A DNA stretch of 64,000 bases from Ancylobacter vacuolatus (GCF_030813595.1 NZ_JAUSUH010000008.1:16001-80000); one strand, 5' to 3'; counted from the stretch's first letter, positions 34,536-49,200 are shown. Numbers and translations are program-made. The notes: generated by a model not told the origin, from the letters alone.

Positions 34536-35558
34536 TCACGCGGCCGACTTGACGGGGCCGGTGGTCTTGTGGACGGCGGCGACGATGGCCTCGGCCGAGG
34601 GGATGTAGAGATCCTCCAGCGCCGGCGAGAACGGCACCGGCGTGTGCGGGGCGGTGACCATCTGCGGTGCCGCTTTGAGCGCGCCGAAGGCGTGCTGCGC
34701 GACATAGGCGGCGACGTCGGTGGCGAGGGAGCAGCGCGGATTGGCCTCGTCGATGACGACGAGCCGGCCGGTGTTCTCCACGCTCTCGATCACCGTGTCC
34801 CAGTCGATCGGCGAGAGGGTGCGCAGGTCGATCACCTCGGCCGAGATGCCGGAGCGGGCGAGCGTGTCGGCGGCGGCGAGGGCGCGCGGCACGGTGAGGC
34901 CATAGCCGACCAGGGTCACGTCCTTGCCGTCGCGCACGATGTTGGCCTCGCCAAAGGGGATGGCGTAGCTCTCCTCCGGCACGTCGGCCTCCGAGCCATA
35001 CAGCGCCTTGTGCTCGCAGAAGATCACCGGGTCGTCGTCGCGGATCGCCTGGATCAGCAGGCCCTTGGCGTCATAGGCGTTGGAGGGGCACACCACTTTC
35101 AGCCCAGGAATATGGGTGAACAGGGGGGTGAGCATCTGCGAATGCTGGGCGGCGGCGCGAAAGCCGGCGCCGACCATGGCGCGGATGACCACCGGCGTCT
35201 TCGCCTTGCCGCCGAACATGTATTTGAACTTGGCGGCCTGGTTGAAGATCTGGTCGAAGCACACGCCCATGAAGTCGAGGAACATCAGTTCCGCCACCGG
35301 GCGCATGCCGCAGGCCGCCGCGCCAATGGCGGCGCCGATATAGGCGCTCTCCGACAGCGGGGTGTCCATCAGCCGGTTGCCGTGCTTGGCGTGCAGCCCC
35401 TTGGTGACGCCGAGAACGCCGCCCCAGGCATCCATCTCGCCGGGGGCGCCGGCGCCGCCGACAATGTCCTCGCCGAGGAGGATGACGGTGGGATCGCGGC
35501 GCATTTCGAGATCGAGCGCTTCGTTGATCGCCTGCTTGTAGCTGATCATGCGGGCCAT
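34536..35558 (-). CDS. acoB: Acetoin dehydrogenase E1 component beta subunit
   Basis: Forms the TPP-dependent E1 with AcoA. The 340-residue product shows the E1-beta pattern: INEALDLEMRRDPTVILLGEDI, GVTKGLHAKHG, DTPLSESAYIGAAIGAA, and LTPLFTHIPGLKVVCPSNAYDAKGL. The C-terminal transketolase domain has EVIDLRTLSPIDWDTVIES and a typical end. AAGGAGG is seven bases before the ATG. acoC follows 11 bases downstream and acoA lies 30 bases upstream. Confidence 0.94.
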   Translation of the reverse strand: MARMISYKQAINEALDLEMRRDPTVILLGEDIVGGAGAPGEMDAWGGVLGVTKGLHAKHGNRLMDTPLSESAYIGAAIGAAACGMRPVAELMFLDFMGVCFDQIFNQAAKFKYMFGGKAKTPVVIRAMVGAGFRAAAQHSQMLTPLFTHIPGLKVVCPSNAYDAKGLLIQAIRDDDPVIFCEHKALYGSEADVPEESYAIPFGEANIVRDGKDVTLVGYGLTVPRALAAADTLARSGISAEVIDLRTLSPIDWDTVIESVENTGRLVVIDEANPRCSLATDVAAYVAQHAFGALKAAPQMVTAPHTPVPFSPALEDLYIPSAEAIVAAVHKTTGPVKSAA

Positions 35559-35588
35559 GGGATTCCCTCCTTTTATTGGTTGCTTGGC

Positions 35589-36572
35589 TCAGTAGCTGAC
35601 ATAGACATCGGTGGTGAGTTCGCGCGGGCCGGGCAGCGGCGCGCCCTTGGCGGTTTCCACCGCGTCGTCGATCAGGGCGGCCACCTCGCGGTCGATCAAA
35701 GCGAGGTCGGCATCGGCGACGATTCCGGCCGCCGTGACGCGGGCGCCGAACAGCTTCAGGCAGTCGCGATGGGCGCGGTTATGCTCGTTCTCGCCCTTGG
35801 CCTTGTAGGTCTGGGCGTCGCCCTCGAAATGGCCGAAGAAGCGCACGGTCTTGCATTCGAGCAGGGCCGGCCCGCCGCCCTCGCGGGCGCGCTTGATGAT
35901 CTCGCCCGCCGCCTCGTAGACGGCGAAGAAATCCGTGCCGTCCACCGTCACGCCCGGCAGGCCGAAGCCGGCGGCGCGGTCGACATAGGAATCGACGGCG
36001 GTGGCGTATTCGACCGACGTGGATTCGGCGTAGCCATTGTTCTCGACCACGAAAATGACCGGCAGGTTCCAGATCGCGGCGAGGTTCATGCTCTCCAGCA
36101 CCGTGCCCTGATTGGCCGCGCCATCGCCGAAGAAGGTGAGGCCGACGCCGCCATCGCCACGGAACTTGGCGGCGAGGCCGGCGCCGCAGATCAGCGGCGC
36201 GCCGGCGCCGAGAATGCCGTTCGCTCCCATCATGCCCTTGGACAGGTCGGCAATGTGCATGGAGCCGCCCTTGCCGCGGCAGCAGCCCGTCGCCTTGCCG
36301 TAGATCTCGCCCATCATCTCATGGACATCGACGCCCTTGGCGATGCAGTGGCCATGGCCGCGATGGGTGGAGGCGATGCGGTCGATGTCGGTGAGGTGCA
36401 TCATGATGCCGGTCGCGCAGGCTTCCTCACCGGCATAGAGGTGGACGAAGCCGGGAATGTCGCCCTTGGCGAATTCCACATGCAGCCGCTCCTCGAAATC
36501 GCGGATGGTGCGCATGGTGCGGTAGGCGGTCAGCAAGTCGTCCCGGGAGAGGGGAAAGGGATTGTTGGTCAT
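35589..36572 (-). CDS. acoA: Acetoin dehydrogenase E1 component alpha subunit
   Basis: Cleaves acetoin with TPP, giving acetaldehyde and a hydroxyethyl group passed to AcoC. The 327-residue product begins MTNNPFPLSRDDLL and has YRTMRTIRDFEERL, the GFVHLYAGEEA segment, HRGHGHCIAKG, and the TPP motif GDGAANQGTVLESMNLAAIWNLP with VVENNGYAEST. GGSMHIAD is conserved in AcoA and PdhA. The start is the ATG at 36572; AAGGAGG is 12 bases upstream, a little far, and no better start is visible. An open extension upstream has no family resemblance. Confidence 0.95.
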   Translation of the reverse strand: MTNNPFPLSRDDLLTAYRTMRTIRDFEERLHVEFAKGDIPGFVHLYAGEEACATGIMMHLTDIDRIASTHRGHGHCIAKGVDVHEMMGEIYGKATGCCRGKGGSMHIADLSKGMMGANGILGAGAPLICGAGLAAKFRGDGGVGLTFFGDGAANQGTVLESMNLAAIWNLPVIFVVENNGYAESTSVEYATAVDSYVDRAAGFGLPGVTVDGTDFFAVYEAAGEIIKRAREGGGPALLECKTVRFFGHFEGDAQTYKAKGENEHNRAHRDCLKLFGARVTAAGIVADADLALIDREVAALIDDAVETAKGAPLPGPRELTTDVYVSY

Positions 36573-36637
36573 GGCGTTGTCGTTCCTCCTTGGGCATGCC
36601 GGGCTTTGGCCGGCGTTGTTGTCGGGGCGGGCACGGC

Positions 36638-37714
36638 TCAGGCGCCCGCCAGCAGCGGGACGGGGTGGAGAGCGGGGGTGGCGTGGCGCAGCAGCAGTTT
36701 TTCGCGGGCGGCGTATGCCATCACGGCGGCGACATCGACGGTGCGGAAGGCGGCGTCCTGCAGCGTGATCGCCACCTGCTGATGCCCGTCGAAGAACAGC
36801 TCGCGTTCGCCATCGAGCGCCACCGCGCCGGCGGCCATGTCGGGCGAGAACAGCTTTCCCGCCGGCATGCGGCGCCAGCCTTCGACGCCAACCGGCGTGA
36901 CGAGCCCGGGCGCGATAGGCGCGCAGACCGTCATCGCGGCGGTGGCCGCCGGGGCGAGGGTGAGGGCGAGCCCGCCCGGCTCGCGGCGGCTGACCGGCTC
37001 GACCAGCCCGGCAATGGCGGCCATGCCGATCACTTCCGGGTCGGCGAAGGCGACATAGAGCTCGCGGAAGGTCTCGGTGCGCCAGAGGGCGCGCGCCCCG
37101 ACATAGCGGTCGGTGACGAGGGCGACATCGACGAGGGCGATTTCCGGCGGGCCGCCATCGATGCGGACCTCGATCTTCTTGTTGGCGGCGAAGGCGAGGC
37201 CGGCCGGCACACGCCCCATGGCGGCCAGCCCGGTGGCGAGGCCGGTGATGGTGGGCTCGCGATGCTCGGGAAAGGCGTTGTTGGTACCGGTGGAGATGCC
37301 GGCGATCGGCACGCTGCCGCATTCGGCGACCACGGCGCGGTGGGTGCCGTCGCCGCCGAGCACGATGATGGCGGCGATGTCGCCGGCCTCGCGCATCATC
37401 CGTGCGGCGCGGCGCGTGTCGTCGGCGGTGCCCGTCACCGGCATGGCGAGATGGGTCAGGCGGGGAAAGCGCGCCTCGCCCTGCGCATTGGAGCGCTCCA
37501 TGCCGCGCAGCACATGGGTGGCGATGCCGCCGCGCTCGGGCATCATCACCACATCCTCGATGCCGCAGGCGGCCAGCGCGGCCAGCGCCCGCAGCACGAT
37601 GTTGGCCCGGTCCGCCACCTGCACGCTGTTGGCGCTGGCGACGACGCGGCGAATGTCGCGTGCCGAGATCGGATTGGCGATGATGCCGACCTTCGGCGGC
37701 GTCTGTGACGTCAT
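36638..37714 (-). CDS. acoX: Acetoin catabolism protein AcoX (ATP-NAD kinase-like)
   Basis: AcoX is a common but poorly understood companion of acetoin dehydrogenase genes, related to ATP-NAD kinases. The 358-residue product has VGIIANPISARDIRRVVASAN at the N-terminus, the kinase-type GGDGT motif in AAIIVLGGDGTHRAVV, and GISTGTNNAFPEH. GAAGGA lies at a good distance before the ATG at 37714; the in-frame codons upstream look spurious. It is first in the operon acoX-acoA-acoB-acoC-SDR-CMD-butanediol dehydrogenase and is driven from the intergenic region shared with acoR. Confidence 0.92.
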   Translation of the reverse strand: MTSQTPPKVGIIANPISARDIRRVVASANSVQVADRANIVLRALAALAACGIEDVVMMPERGGIATHVLRGMERSNAQGEARFPRLTHLAMPVTGTADDTRRAARMMREAGDIAAIIVLGGDGTHRAVVAECGSVPIAGISTGTNNAFPEHREPTITGLATGLAAMGRVPAGLAFAANKKIEVRIDGGPPEIALVDVALVTDRYVGARALWRTETFRELYVAFADPEVIGMAAIAGLVEPVSRREPGGLALTLAPAATAAMTVCAPIAPGLVTPVGVEGWRRMPAGKLFSPDMAAGAVALDGERELFFDGHQQVAITLQDAAFRTVDVAAVMAYAAREKLLLRHATPALHPVPLLAGA

Positions 37715-38052
37715 CCGGCGTCCTTCCCGTGGCGTTCGTCCCATGGGCCGCGCCTTTGCCGGCGGGCCTCGTTTGTGCCGCTTCTCACCGCAAGCGGCGG
37801 GCCAAGTGCGGCGAGGGGCTCAAGTCATTGATTTGGCTGGGGGGAGGGGGCAGACGCGGTCGCGTCCCGGTGCGGCGGCGGCGCCGCAGCTGTGGCGGTG
37901 GCTGCAACAGGTGTGGCGCCCGGTTCACTTCGTGATGCAGGGCGACGGGGCGGTGCTTGCACCCGCCCGCCAAGGGGACGACACTCGGCTGAAACGGGAG
38001 GCTACATCCCGATGCCGGCACGTCCGGCGCGAACATTTCCGGGAGGACGCCG
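37715..38052. promoter_or_regulatory. Divergent control region of acoX and acoR
   Basis: 338 bp without a gene, between the divergent acoX and acoR starts. It holds the candidate sigma-54 promoter of the aco operon (37766-37780) and an inverted repeat overlapping it, GCCGCTT at 37777-37783 and AAGCGGC at 37792-37798. AcoR-type activators normally bind 100-200 bp upstream of such a promoter, so further sites are expected around 37870-37970. GGGAGGA near 38040 is the acoR ribosome site. Confidence 0.6.
37766..37780 (-). promoter_or_regulatory. Candidate sigma-54 promoter of the aco operon
   Basis: On the minus strand the sequence CGGCACAAACGAGGC has a perfect GGCAC -24 element, and the GG is exactly ten bases from the GC of the -12 element. 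The -12 part reads AGGC rather than TTGC, so it is imperfect. It is about 50 bases upstream of acoX, and the activator acoR is next to it. Confidence 0.5.
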
Positions 38053-40062
<2,010 letters not shown>

Positions 40063-40299
40063 GCACGCCGCTTATCCGCCTGGACGGTGGGGCGCGGGCC
40101 GGGGACTCCCCGGCACGCTCGGCGATGAGGGAAGGGCCCGGGCCTCAGGGCAGGGGCGGCACCGGCTGACGGACTCCGGACGGTCTGACCAAAAATAAAC
40201 AGGTGGCGCGCGGCTGAATCCCGTCGGCGGCGGTGGAGGAATGGCGCGGTTGCGTGGTAGGTAGCTTGGTGGGTATTCCCCCCGGGGCTATGAGAGAGC

Positions 40300-43200
40300 A
40301 TGCGGTTTATTTCGTCCCCCCGTGCCCGCGGGGTCGCCGCCGCACAGTTCCTGGCCAGCGCCGCGTTTCTCGCCTCCAGCCTGCCCGCCCTTTCCCAGAG
40401 TGCCTTGCCCACAGCGCCCCGCGTGGCCGCCGGCGCGGCGAGCGTGGCGGCGACCTCGGCGACCAGCGTGCTGGTGACGCAGACGTCGCGCAACGCCATC
40501 ATCAATTGGGGCTCGTTCTCCGTCGGCGCCGGCAATGCCGTGCGCTTCGAGAATGGCACCGGGGCGACGCTGAACCGCGTCACCGGCTTCTCGCCCTCGC
40601 AGATCGACGGCTCGCTCTCGGCCTCGGGCAGCCTCTATCTCGTCAATCCCAACGGCGTCACCATCGGGTCGGACGGCAGCGTCCTCACCGGCGGCAGCTT
40701 CATAGCCTCCACCCATGATGTGGCGGATGGCGAGTTCATGGCCGGCGGCGCCATGACCTTCCGCGGCACCAGCACCGCGTCCGTCACCAATTACGGCACC
40801 ATCGGCGCGCTGGGCGGCGATGTGGCGCTGATCGCCCGCAAGGTGGACAATGCCGGCACCATCACCGCGCCCGAGGGCACGGCCGCACTCGTCGCCGGCT
40901 ATGAGATTCTGGTGCGCGACGGCGCGCTTTCCGACGGCAAGTTCGTGGTCAAGGTCGGCGGGGCGGATACCGAGGCCACCACGCGCGGGGTGATCAAGGC
41001 GGCCGAGGTCGAGCTGAAGGCCAATGGCGGCAATGTCTATGCGCTGGCCGGCAATACGGGCAGCCTGACCAAGGCCACGGGCGTGGCGACCAAGGGCGGG
41101 CGGGTGTTCCTCACCGCCGGCGCCGGCGGCAGGGTCTCCGTCAGCCAGAAGGTTTCGGCCCGCAAGTCGAATGGCGCGGGCGGGTCGGTCAAGGTTTCCG
41201 GCAAGACGGTGAAGGTCGCCGGCACGCTCGACGCGGCGGGCAAGAAGGCCGCGGGCGGCTCCATCGTGGTGGAGGGCCGCGATATCACCCTCAACAACGC
41301 CGCCCTGCTCGATGCCTCCGGCACAAATGGCGGGCTGGTGCTGGTCGGCGGCGACTACCAGGGCAGCAAGGATGCCGCCAAGAACTATCTGAGCGAGGCC
41401 GTCGCCACGGCGCAGACGGTGACGGTGGAAGCCGGCGCTGTTATCAACGCCTCCGGCGCCGCCGGGGCGGGCGGCAATGTCGTGGTGTGGTCGGATGCCC
41501 GGACATCATTTGCCGGCTCAATAGTCGCGACGGGCGCGGGCACCGGCGCGGGCGGCGATGCGGAAGTGTCCGGCAAGGCGCGGCTTGCCTTCACCGGCAC
41601 GGCGGATTTGACCAGCGCCAGCGGCCGGTTCGGCACGCTGCTGCTCGACCCCTATAATCTCACCATTTCCAACGCCGCCGACAGCACCCTGTCCGGCTTC
41701 AGCGCCAATGGCGATGACAGCGTGCTGAACGTGACGACGCTGACGACCGCGCTTGCCACGGCGAACGTGACCGTGACGACCGGCACCGGCGGCACCCAGG
41801 CCGGCACCATCACGGTGGCGGATGAGGTCGCCTGGTCCAGCGGCTCGACACTGACGCTCTCCGCCTATGGCGACATCGTGGTGAACGCGGACCTCGTCGG
41901 CGGCACCGGGTCCAGCATCATTCTGCGCGCTGACAATACCGGCACCGGGGTGGGCACCGTGACCTTCGGCGGCAGCGTGACCGCCACCGCCGCTGCCGGC
42001 GTGACGATCTACTACAACCCGACCAGCTACGATTCGGCGACGGACTATGCCGTCAATGTCGGGGGCGGCTCTCCGCTCACCGCCTTTATGCTGGTGAACA
42101 CGCTCGATAATCTCCAGGACATCAGCACGAACCTTTCCGGCACCTATGCGCTCGGCCGCGACATCGACGCCAGCGCGACGGCGAATTGGAATGCGGGCGC
42201 GGGCTTCGCGCCGATCGGAACCAGCGTGTCGGCCTTCTCCGGCACCTTCGACGGCCAGGGGCACGTCATCAGCGGCCTGATGATCAACCAGGCCTCTACA
42301 CTTAATGTCGGGCTTTTTGGCAGCACGAGTAGTGCCACGATCAGCAATGTCGGCTTGGTGGGCGGCAGCATCGTCGGAAACAACGCGGTGGGTGCGCTGA
42401 TAGGCTCCATGTCGGGGGGGAGTGTCTCGTCGGCTTATTCAACCACGTCGGTGACCGGCATTAATAACGTGGGCGGTCTGGTCGGTTATTCGAATCGCGC
42501 CCTCATCGAAGACAGCCATGCCGGCGGGAGCGTTGCCGCCACCGGTTCAAGTGTCGGTGGTCTGGTGGGCTACGCGCAGAACACGCTTGGCATCGACCGC
42601 TCCTACGCCACGGGCACTGTCTCGTCGACCCTGGCGTCGGGAAATGCCTATGTTGGCGGGCTCGTCGGTCAGGTGACGGGCAGCGGCAGCTATGGGGTGA
42701 CGCAATCCTACGCCACAGGCACGGTGTCCGCCGTTGCCAATGGCGTGGGCGGTCTCGTGGGCCGGCTTGCCGGCGCCCTGATCGAAGATTCCTACGCAAC
42801 GGGCAACGTCTCGGGTGGCAATTTCGTGGGCGGGCTGGTCGGGGCTGTGTCTGCCACCAGCTCATCGATCACCCGCGCCTACGCCCTCGGGAGCGTGACC
42901 GGCGAGACCGGGGTCGGCGGGCTGGTCGGCTATCGGGACGGGACCGCCTCATCCATCACCCAGACCTATGCCTCCGGCGCGGTCAGTGGCTCCGCCAGCG
43001 TGGGCGGGCTGGTGGGGCAGGCCGCGGGCGGCACCGTGTCGTCGTCCTATTGGGATACCGACACCACCGGCCAGGACGTCGGCGTGGGTGACGGCACCGC
43101 CACCGGCGTCACCGGCCTCACCACGGCGCAGGCGCGCGATGCCGCCTCCTATATCGGTTGGGATTTCGCCACCGACTGGTACCAGGCCGGCGACATGCGC

Positions 43201-46200
43201 CCGATCCTGCGCGCGGAAGCAGCGAGCGCGGTCGATGGCGTCGTCACCGTCACCAACCTGCACCAGCTGGCGCTGATCGGGACAAATCTCGCCGGCAGCT
43301 ATGTGCTCGCCGGCGATATCGACGCCGCCGCCACAGCGGGCACCAATGCCGCCGGCATCTGGAGCACGCAGGGCTTCGTGCCGATCGGCAATGACAACGC
43401 CGCCTTCACCGGAACGCTCGACGGGCTGGGGCACGTCATCACCGGGCTGGTCATCGACCGGCCGACCACGGATTCTGTCGGCCTGTTCGGCTTTGCCGAC
43501 TATGGCTCGGCGATCCGCAATCTCGGCCTCGTCGGCGGCAGCGTGACGGGCAAAGGCAGCGTGGGCGCGCTGGCAGGCTTAACGGTCGGCCAAGTCTCCA
43601 ACGTGTCGAGCAACCTGTCCGTGGTGGGCAGCGGCTCCTTTGTCGGCGGCCTCGCCGGACTCAATGCTGGCGCCGGCATCTTTGACTCTTCCGCAACCGG
43701 GTCCGTGAGCGGCGTCGATTATGTCGGAGGGATTGCCGGAAACTCTCAGGCGTCCATAACCCGGTCCTATGCGACGGGAGCCGTGAATGGCCAAAATTAC
43801 GTCGGCGGCCTTGCCGGCATCGCCGGAGGTACCGTCTCGGGGACCTATGCCACGGGAGCGGTGACGGCCACGGGCGACAATGTCGGCGGGCTCGTCGGCA
43901 TGAACGGCGCGGCGGTGCAGAACTCCTACGCGACCGGCGCCGTCACGGGTGGATCGGACACCGGCGGGCTTGTCGGCACCAATTATGGTCTGGTCCAGAC
44001 CTCCTACGCCCTCGGAAGCGTCACCGGCACCAGCAATGTCGGCGGTCTCGTCGGGGCCAATCGCGGCGCCAGCATCGACACCACATATGCGACCGGCGCC
44101 GTCACGGGCACGAGCGCTGTCGGCGGGCTTGTCGGCATCAACAACGGCGGCGGCAGCATTGCCTCGTCCTACTGGGACATGGAAACCACCGGCCGGGACG
44201 TCGGCGTGGGCGCGGGCGACGCCACGGGTGCCTTCGGCCTCACCACCGCGCAGGCGCGCAATGCCGCCTCCTATGTCGGCTGGGACTTCGACACCGTCTG
44301 GTTCCAGTCCGCCGACATGCGCCCGATCCTGCGCTCGGAAGCCGCGAGCGCGGTGGATGGCGTCATCACCATCTCCAACCTGCACCAGCTGGCGCTGGTC
44401 GGGGCGAATCTCGATGGCAGCTATGTGCTTCTCGCCGATATCGACGCTGCCGCCACCTATGGCGCGAATGCCTCGGATATCTGGGGGGCGGGCGGCTTCG
44501 TGCCGATCGGCAGCGCGTCGGCGGCGTTCACCGGGTCGTTCCACGGGGCGGGTCACACCATTGACGGGCTCGTCATCAACCGGGCGAGCACGGACAATGT
44601 CGGCCTGTTCGGGTCCATCAGCGGGGATGCCTTCCTGAACGATGTCGGCCTGATCGCCGCCAGCGTGAAGGGGCACGACAATGTCGGCACGCTGGTCGGC
44701 TCCATGGACGGCGGAAGCGTGAGCGGGGCCTCTGCGTCCGGGTCTATGACGGGCGCAAGCTATGTAGGGGGGCTGATCGGCAAGGCTTCCGGGGGAACCG
44801 TCACCGGCTCCCATGCCGCCGTGAGCGTGAGGGCGCCGAACGGCAATTATGTCGGCGGTCTCATCGGTCGAAGCGATGTCGCACTCGCGACTTCCTACGC
44901 GACCGGCGCGGTTAGCAACGGCGCGACCTATGTCGGCGGTCTGGTCGGCTACGCGACAGCCGCGATCACCGATAGCTACGCGAGCGGTGATGTGACCGGC
45001 CAAAATCAAGTTGGCGGGCTGGTCGGGCGGAGCGAAGGCGCGGTTTCCAACGCCTACGCCACCGGCAAGGTCAAGGCCAGCGTCGAATATGCGGGCGGCC
45101 TGATCGGCTATGCCACCGGCAACGTCACCAAGAGCTACGCGCTGGGTGACGTCAACGCCGGCGGCAGTGCGGGCGGGCTGATCGGGCTCGCGGCGTCGGG
45201 AACCATCACCCAAGCCTATGCCACCGGCAAAGTCACCGGCTTTAGCGCAACTGGCGGTTTTATCGGAACCAATGGCGGCGCCGCCCTCGTCTCCTCCTAT
45301 TGGGACACGCAAACCTCCAACCAGTTGGGCGGTGTCGGTTCCGGCAGTTCCAGCGGGCTGACCGGGCTGACGACGGCCGAGGCGCGCAGCGCGTCATCCT
45401 ATGTCGGCTGGGATTTCGCCAATGACTGGTACCAGGCCGGCGACATGCGCCCGATCCTGCGCTCGGAAGCGGCGGAGGCCGTGGGCGGCGTCGTCACCGT
45501 CACCAACCTGCACCAGCTGGCGCTGATCGGGACAAATCTCGCCGGCAGCTATGTGCTCGCCGGCGATATCGACGCCGCCGCCACAACGGGCACCAATGCC
45601 GCCGGCATCTGGAGCACGCAGGGCTGGGTGCCGCTCGGCAGCGACACCGCCGAATTCACCGGGACGTTTGACGGCGACGGCCATGGCATTGCCGGCCTGA
45701 CGATCGCGCGCGACAGCGATTACAACGGTTTGTTCGGCTATGCCGGCACCAGCGCGGTGTTGCGCGACCTGACGCTTTCCGGCGGCAGCATTTCCGGCCT
45801 GGGGACCAATTCGGGCGGGCTGGTCGGCTACAGCAAGGGCACCATCACCAATGTCGTCTCGGGTGTGTCCGTTGCAGGGTCGAACAATATAGGCGGCCTG
45901 GTCGGCACGCTTGACGGTGGCAGCATTTCGGGATCGAGCGCGTCCGGCACGATCACCGGTGAGTGGGCCGGCGGCCTGGTCGGATCTGTCTTGGCCGGCA
46001 CCATTTCGAACTCCTCCGCCAGCGGAACCGTCGGGGCCGTGGGAGTAACCTCGGGCGATTCGAGAGGCGGGCTGATCGGCTACCTTGCCGGAGGCACGCT
46101 CGCCAACAGCCATGCCACGGGACATGTCACCGGCGGCTATTCCGTGGGCGGCCTAATCGGCACGCTGGACGGGGCGAGCGTTACCGGTTCCTTCGCCACG

Positions 46201-49200
46201 GGCACGGTGGAGGGCGCGGGCTATGCGGGCGGCCTGGTCGGCGAAGGCCAGAATGGCTCCATTGCGCAGTCCTACGCCACCGGCTCGGTCTCGGCCAATG
46301 AACGGGTGGGCGGGCTGGTCGGCGCGGTGAGTGGCACCACCCTCACGCAAAGCTACGCCAGCGGAGCCGTCTCAGGCGGCGAAGCCATTGGCGGGCTGGT
46401 GGGAACGCTGGACGGGGGCAGCATCGAGCAAAGCTATGCGCTTGGTTCTGTCACGGGGAGCAACAGCAAGGTCGGCGGGCTCGTCGGCGATGCGGCACAA
46501 GGCACGATCTCGCAGGCCTACGCCTCCGGCGCGGTGTCCGCCGAAGGGTCGGGCGCCGACCTCTCCACGTTTGGCGGGTTCATCGGCAGCAACGGCACCG
46601 TAACCGTCACATCCTCCTACTGGGACAAGGGGACCAGCGGCCAGGCCTCCGGCGTCGGCACGGGTTCCGCGGACGGCATCACCGGGCTGGCGACGGCAGA
46701 GGCGCGCAGCTCGGCTTCCTATGTCGGCTGGGACTTCGACACGGTCTGGTACCAGGCCGGCGACATGCGCCCCATCCTGCGCTCGGAAACGGCCGAGGCG
46801 GTGGATGGCGTCATCACCGTTTCGAACCTGCACCAGCTCGCATTGATCGCCGTCGATCTCGGCGCGGACTATGTGCTGACCGCCGATATCGACGCCGCCG
46901 CCACGGCTGGAACGAACGCCTCGGACATTTGGAGCACGCAGGGCTGGGTGCCGCTCGGCAGCTCGGCCACGCCGTTCACCGGCACGCTCGACGGCGACGA
47001 CCACGACATTGCCGGCCTGACCATCGCGCGCAGCGCTAGTTATAACGGCCTGTTCGGCTATGCCGGCACCAGCGCCGTGATCCGCGACCTGACGCTTTCC
47101 GGCGGCAGCATGTCCGGCTCCGGCAACTATTCCGGCGGCCTGGTCGCCTACAATATGGGCACCATCAGCAACGTCGACTCCGGCGTCGCCGTCGCCGCCG
47201 TGAACTATGCCGGCGGGCTGGTGGGCTATAATGCCGGCGGCAGCATTTCCGGGTCGAGCGCCTCGGGTGTTGTGACGGGCTGGACCTCCGGCGGGCTGGT
47301 CGGCACCAACACCGGTGCCATTTCGGACTCCTCCGCCAGCGGCAATGTCGGGCTGGCGAGCGACAATACGGTCGGCGGGCTGGTCGGCGAAAATGCCGGC
47401 GGCACACTGACCAATGTCCAGGCGACGGGCACTGTCACCGGCAGTTCGCCGGTCGGCGGGCTGGTCGGACAGCTGAATTCGGGCAGCATTGTCAATTCCT
47501 CGGCCAGTGGCGACGTCACCGCTTTCTGGAGCTCCGCCGGCGGTCTCGTCGGCTATATGGTGGCGGGCAGCATCACAGGCAGCACGGCCAGCGGCGACGT
47601 CACCGTCTCCGCGAACTCGTCCTCCACAGCGGTGGGCGGGCTCGTCGGCCAGGGTGACAATGGCACGATCGCCAGCTCCTCGGCCTCCGGCGCCGTGGTG
47701 GCGACCGCAGCGGAGCAGGCGACGGCGGGCGGCCTCGTCGGTTCGGCGGGGGCGATCGCGATCACCTCCAGCCACGCCTCCGGCGACGTTTCCGCCGACG
47801 GCGCCTTCACGCTGGCCGGCGGGCTGGTGGGCGATACCAACGCCACGATCGGCGCCAGCTATGCCACCGGCGACGTGTCGAGCGCCGGCTATGCCGGCGG
47901 GCTGGCCGGCCGCAGCTCGGCCGCGATCACCGGGTCCCATGCCGCCGGCACCATCACCGCCACCGGCGACTATGCCGGCGGGCTGGTGGGCTATGCGGGC
48001 GGCACCATCGGCAGCAGCTACGCGACGGGCGCCGTGTCCGGCACCGGCTATGTCGGCGGGCTGGCGGGCATCAACTATGCCGCGATCACCGCCTCCTATG
48101 CCAGCGGCGCTGTCACCGCCACCAGCTCCTATGCCGGCGGGCTGGTCGGCTATGCCAACGCGACCATCGACACGAGCCACGCCACCGGTGACGTCACAGG
48201 CACTGACTATGTCGGCGGGCTGGCGGGCATCAATTATCAGGCGATCACCGCCTCCTATGCGCGGGGACGCGTTACCGCCACCGACAGCTATTCCGGCGGG
48301 TTGGTGGGCTATGCGAACGCGTCCATCGATGCCAGCTACGCCACCGGTGCTGTGTCCGGCACCGACTATGTCGGCGGGCTGGCGGGCCGGAGCGCCGAGA
48401 GCATCACCGGCTCGCATGCGATCGGCGACGTCACCGCCACCGCCGCCTCTTCCGGCGGGCTGGTGGGCTATGCCAATTTCCCCGTTTCCGACAGCTACGC
48501 CACGGGCGACGTCTCCGGCACCACCCAGGTCGGCGGGCTGATCGGCAACACCAGCACGCAGGGATCGATGCAGCGGGTCTATGCCACCGGCGATGTCACC
48601 GGCACGGGCGACTATGTCGGCGGGCTGGTCGGCATCTCCGGGGCGGCGATTTCCAATGCCTATGCCACCGGCACGGTCACCACCACCGGGGACTATGTCG
48701 GAGGCCTGGTCGGTTATCTCGAGGCCGGCCTGTCTCTCAGCCATGCCACCGGGTCCGTGAGCGGCAAGGACTATGTCGGCGGCCTCGTCGGCATCAGCGG
48801 TTCGGGCATTGGCATCAGCGCGTCCTATGCCTCCGGAAGCGTTTCCGGCACCACCTATGTCGGCGGATTCATCGGCCAGAGCAACGGGGCGATTTCGCAG
48901 AGCTATGCGCTCGGCGCCGTCACCGGCACCGGCACTGTCGGCGGCTTCGTCGGCGACAACCGCACCGGCCTCGATCAGGTTTACGCCACCGGCCACGTGA
49001 TCGGCGCCTCCGTCGTTGGCGGGCTGGTCGGTTCCAACAGTTCGACGATCACCTCGTCCTATTGGGACATGGACACCACCGCCCAGTCCGCCGCCGTCGG
49101 GTCGGGCAGCGCCACCGGCGCCACCGGCCTCTCAACCGCGCAGGCGCGCGATGCCGCGTCCTATGTCGGCTGGGACTTCGACGCCGTGTGGTACCAGACC

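Noticed and set aside
34569..36782. A 737-codon plus-strand frame opposite acoB and acoA
   Set aside because: Antisense shadow of two confident E1 subunit genes; its composition is Gly/His/Arg-rich with no motif.
37947..37960. A GG-N10-GC pair on the plus strand as a sigma-54 promoter for acoR
   Set aside because: Only the -12 TTGC part matches; the -24 side reads GGGGC. AcoR-type activator genes are usually not sigma-54 dependent.
40288..40716. A minus-strand frame of 142 codons over the adhesin start
   Set aside because: It lies fully opposite the adhesin signal peptide and TPS domain and lacks a ribosome site or known motif.
43579..48996. Two long minus-strand frames opposite the adhesin repeats that look repetitive
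   Set aside because: Their repeats are the mirror of the GLUG units. The plus frame has the signal peptide, TPS domain and coupling to tpsB.
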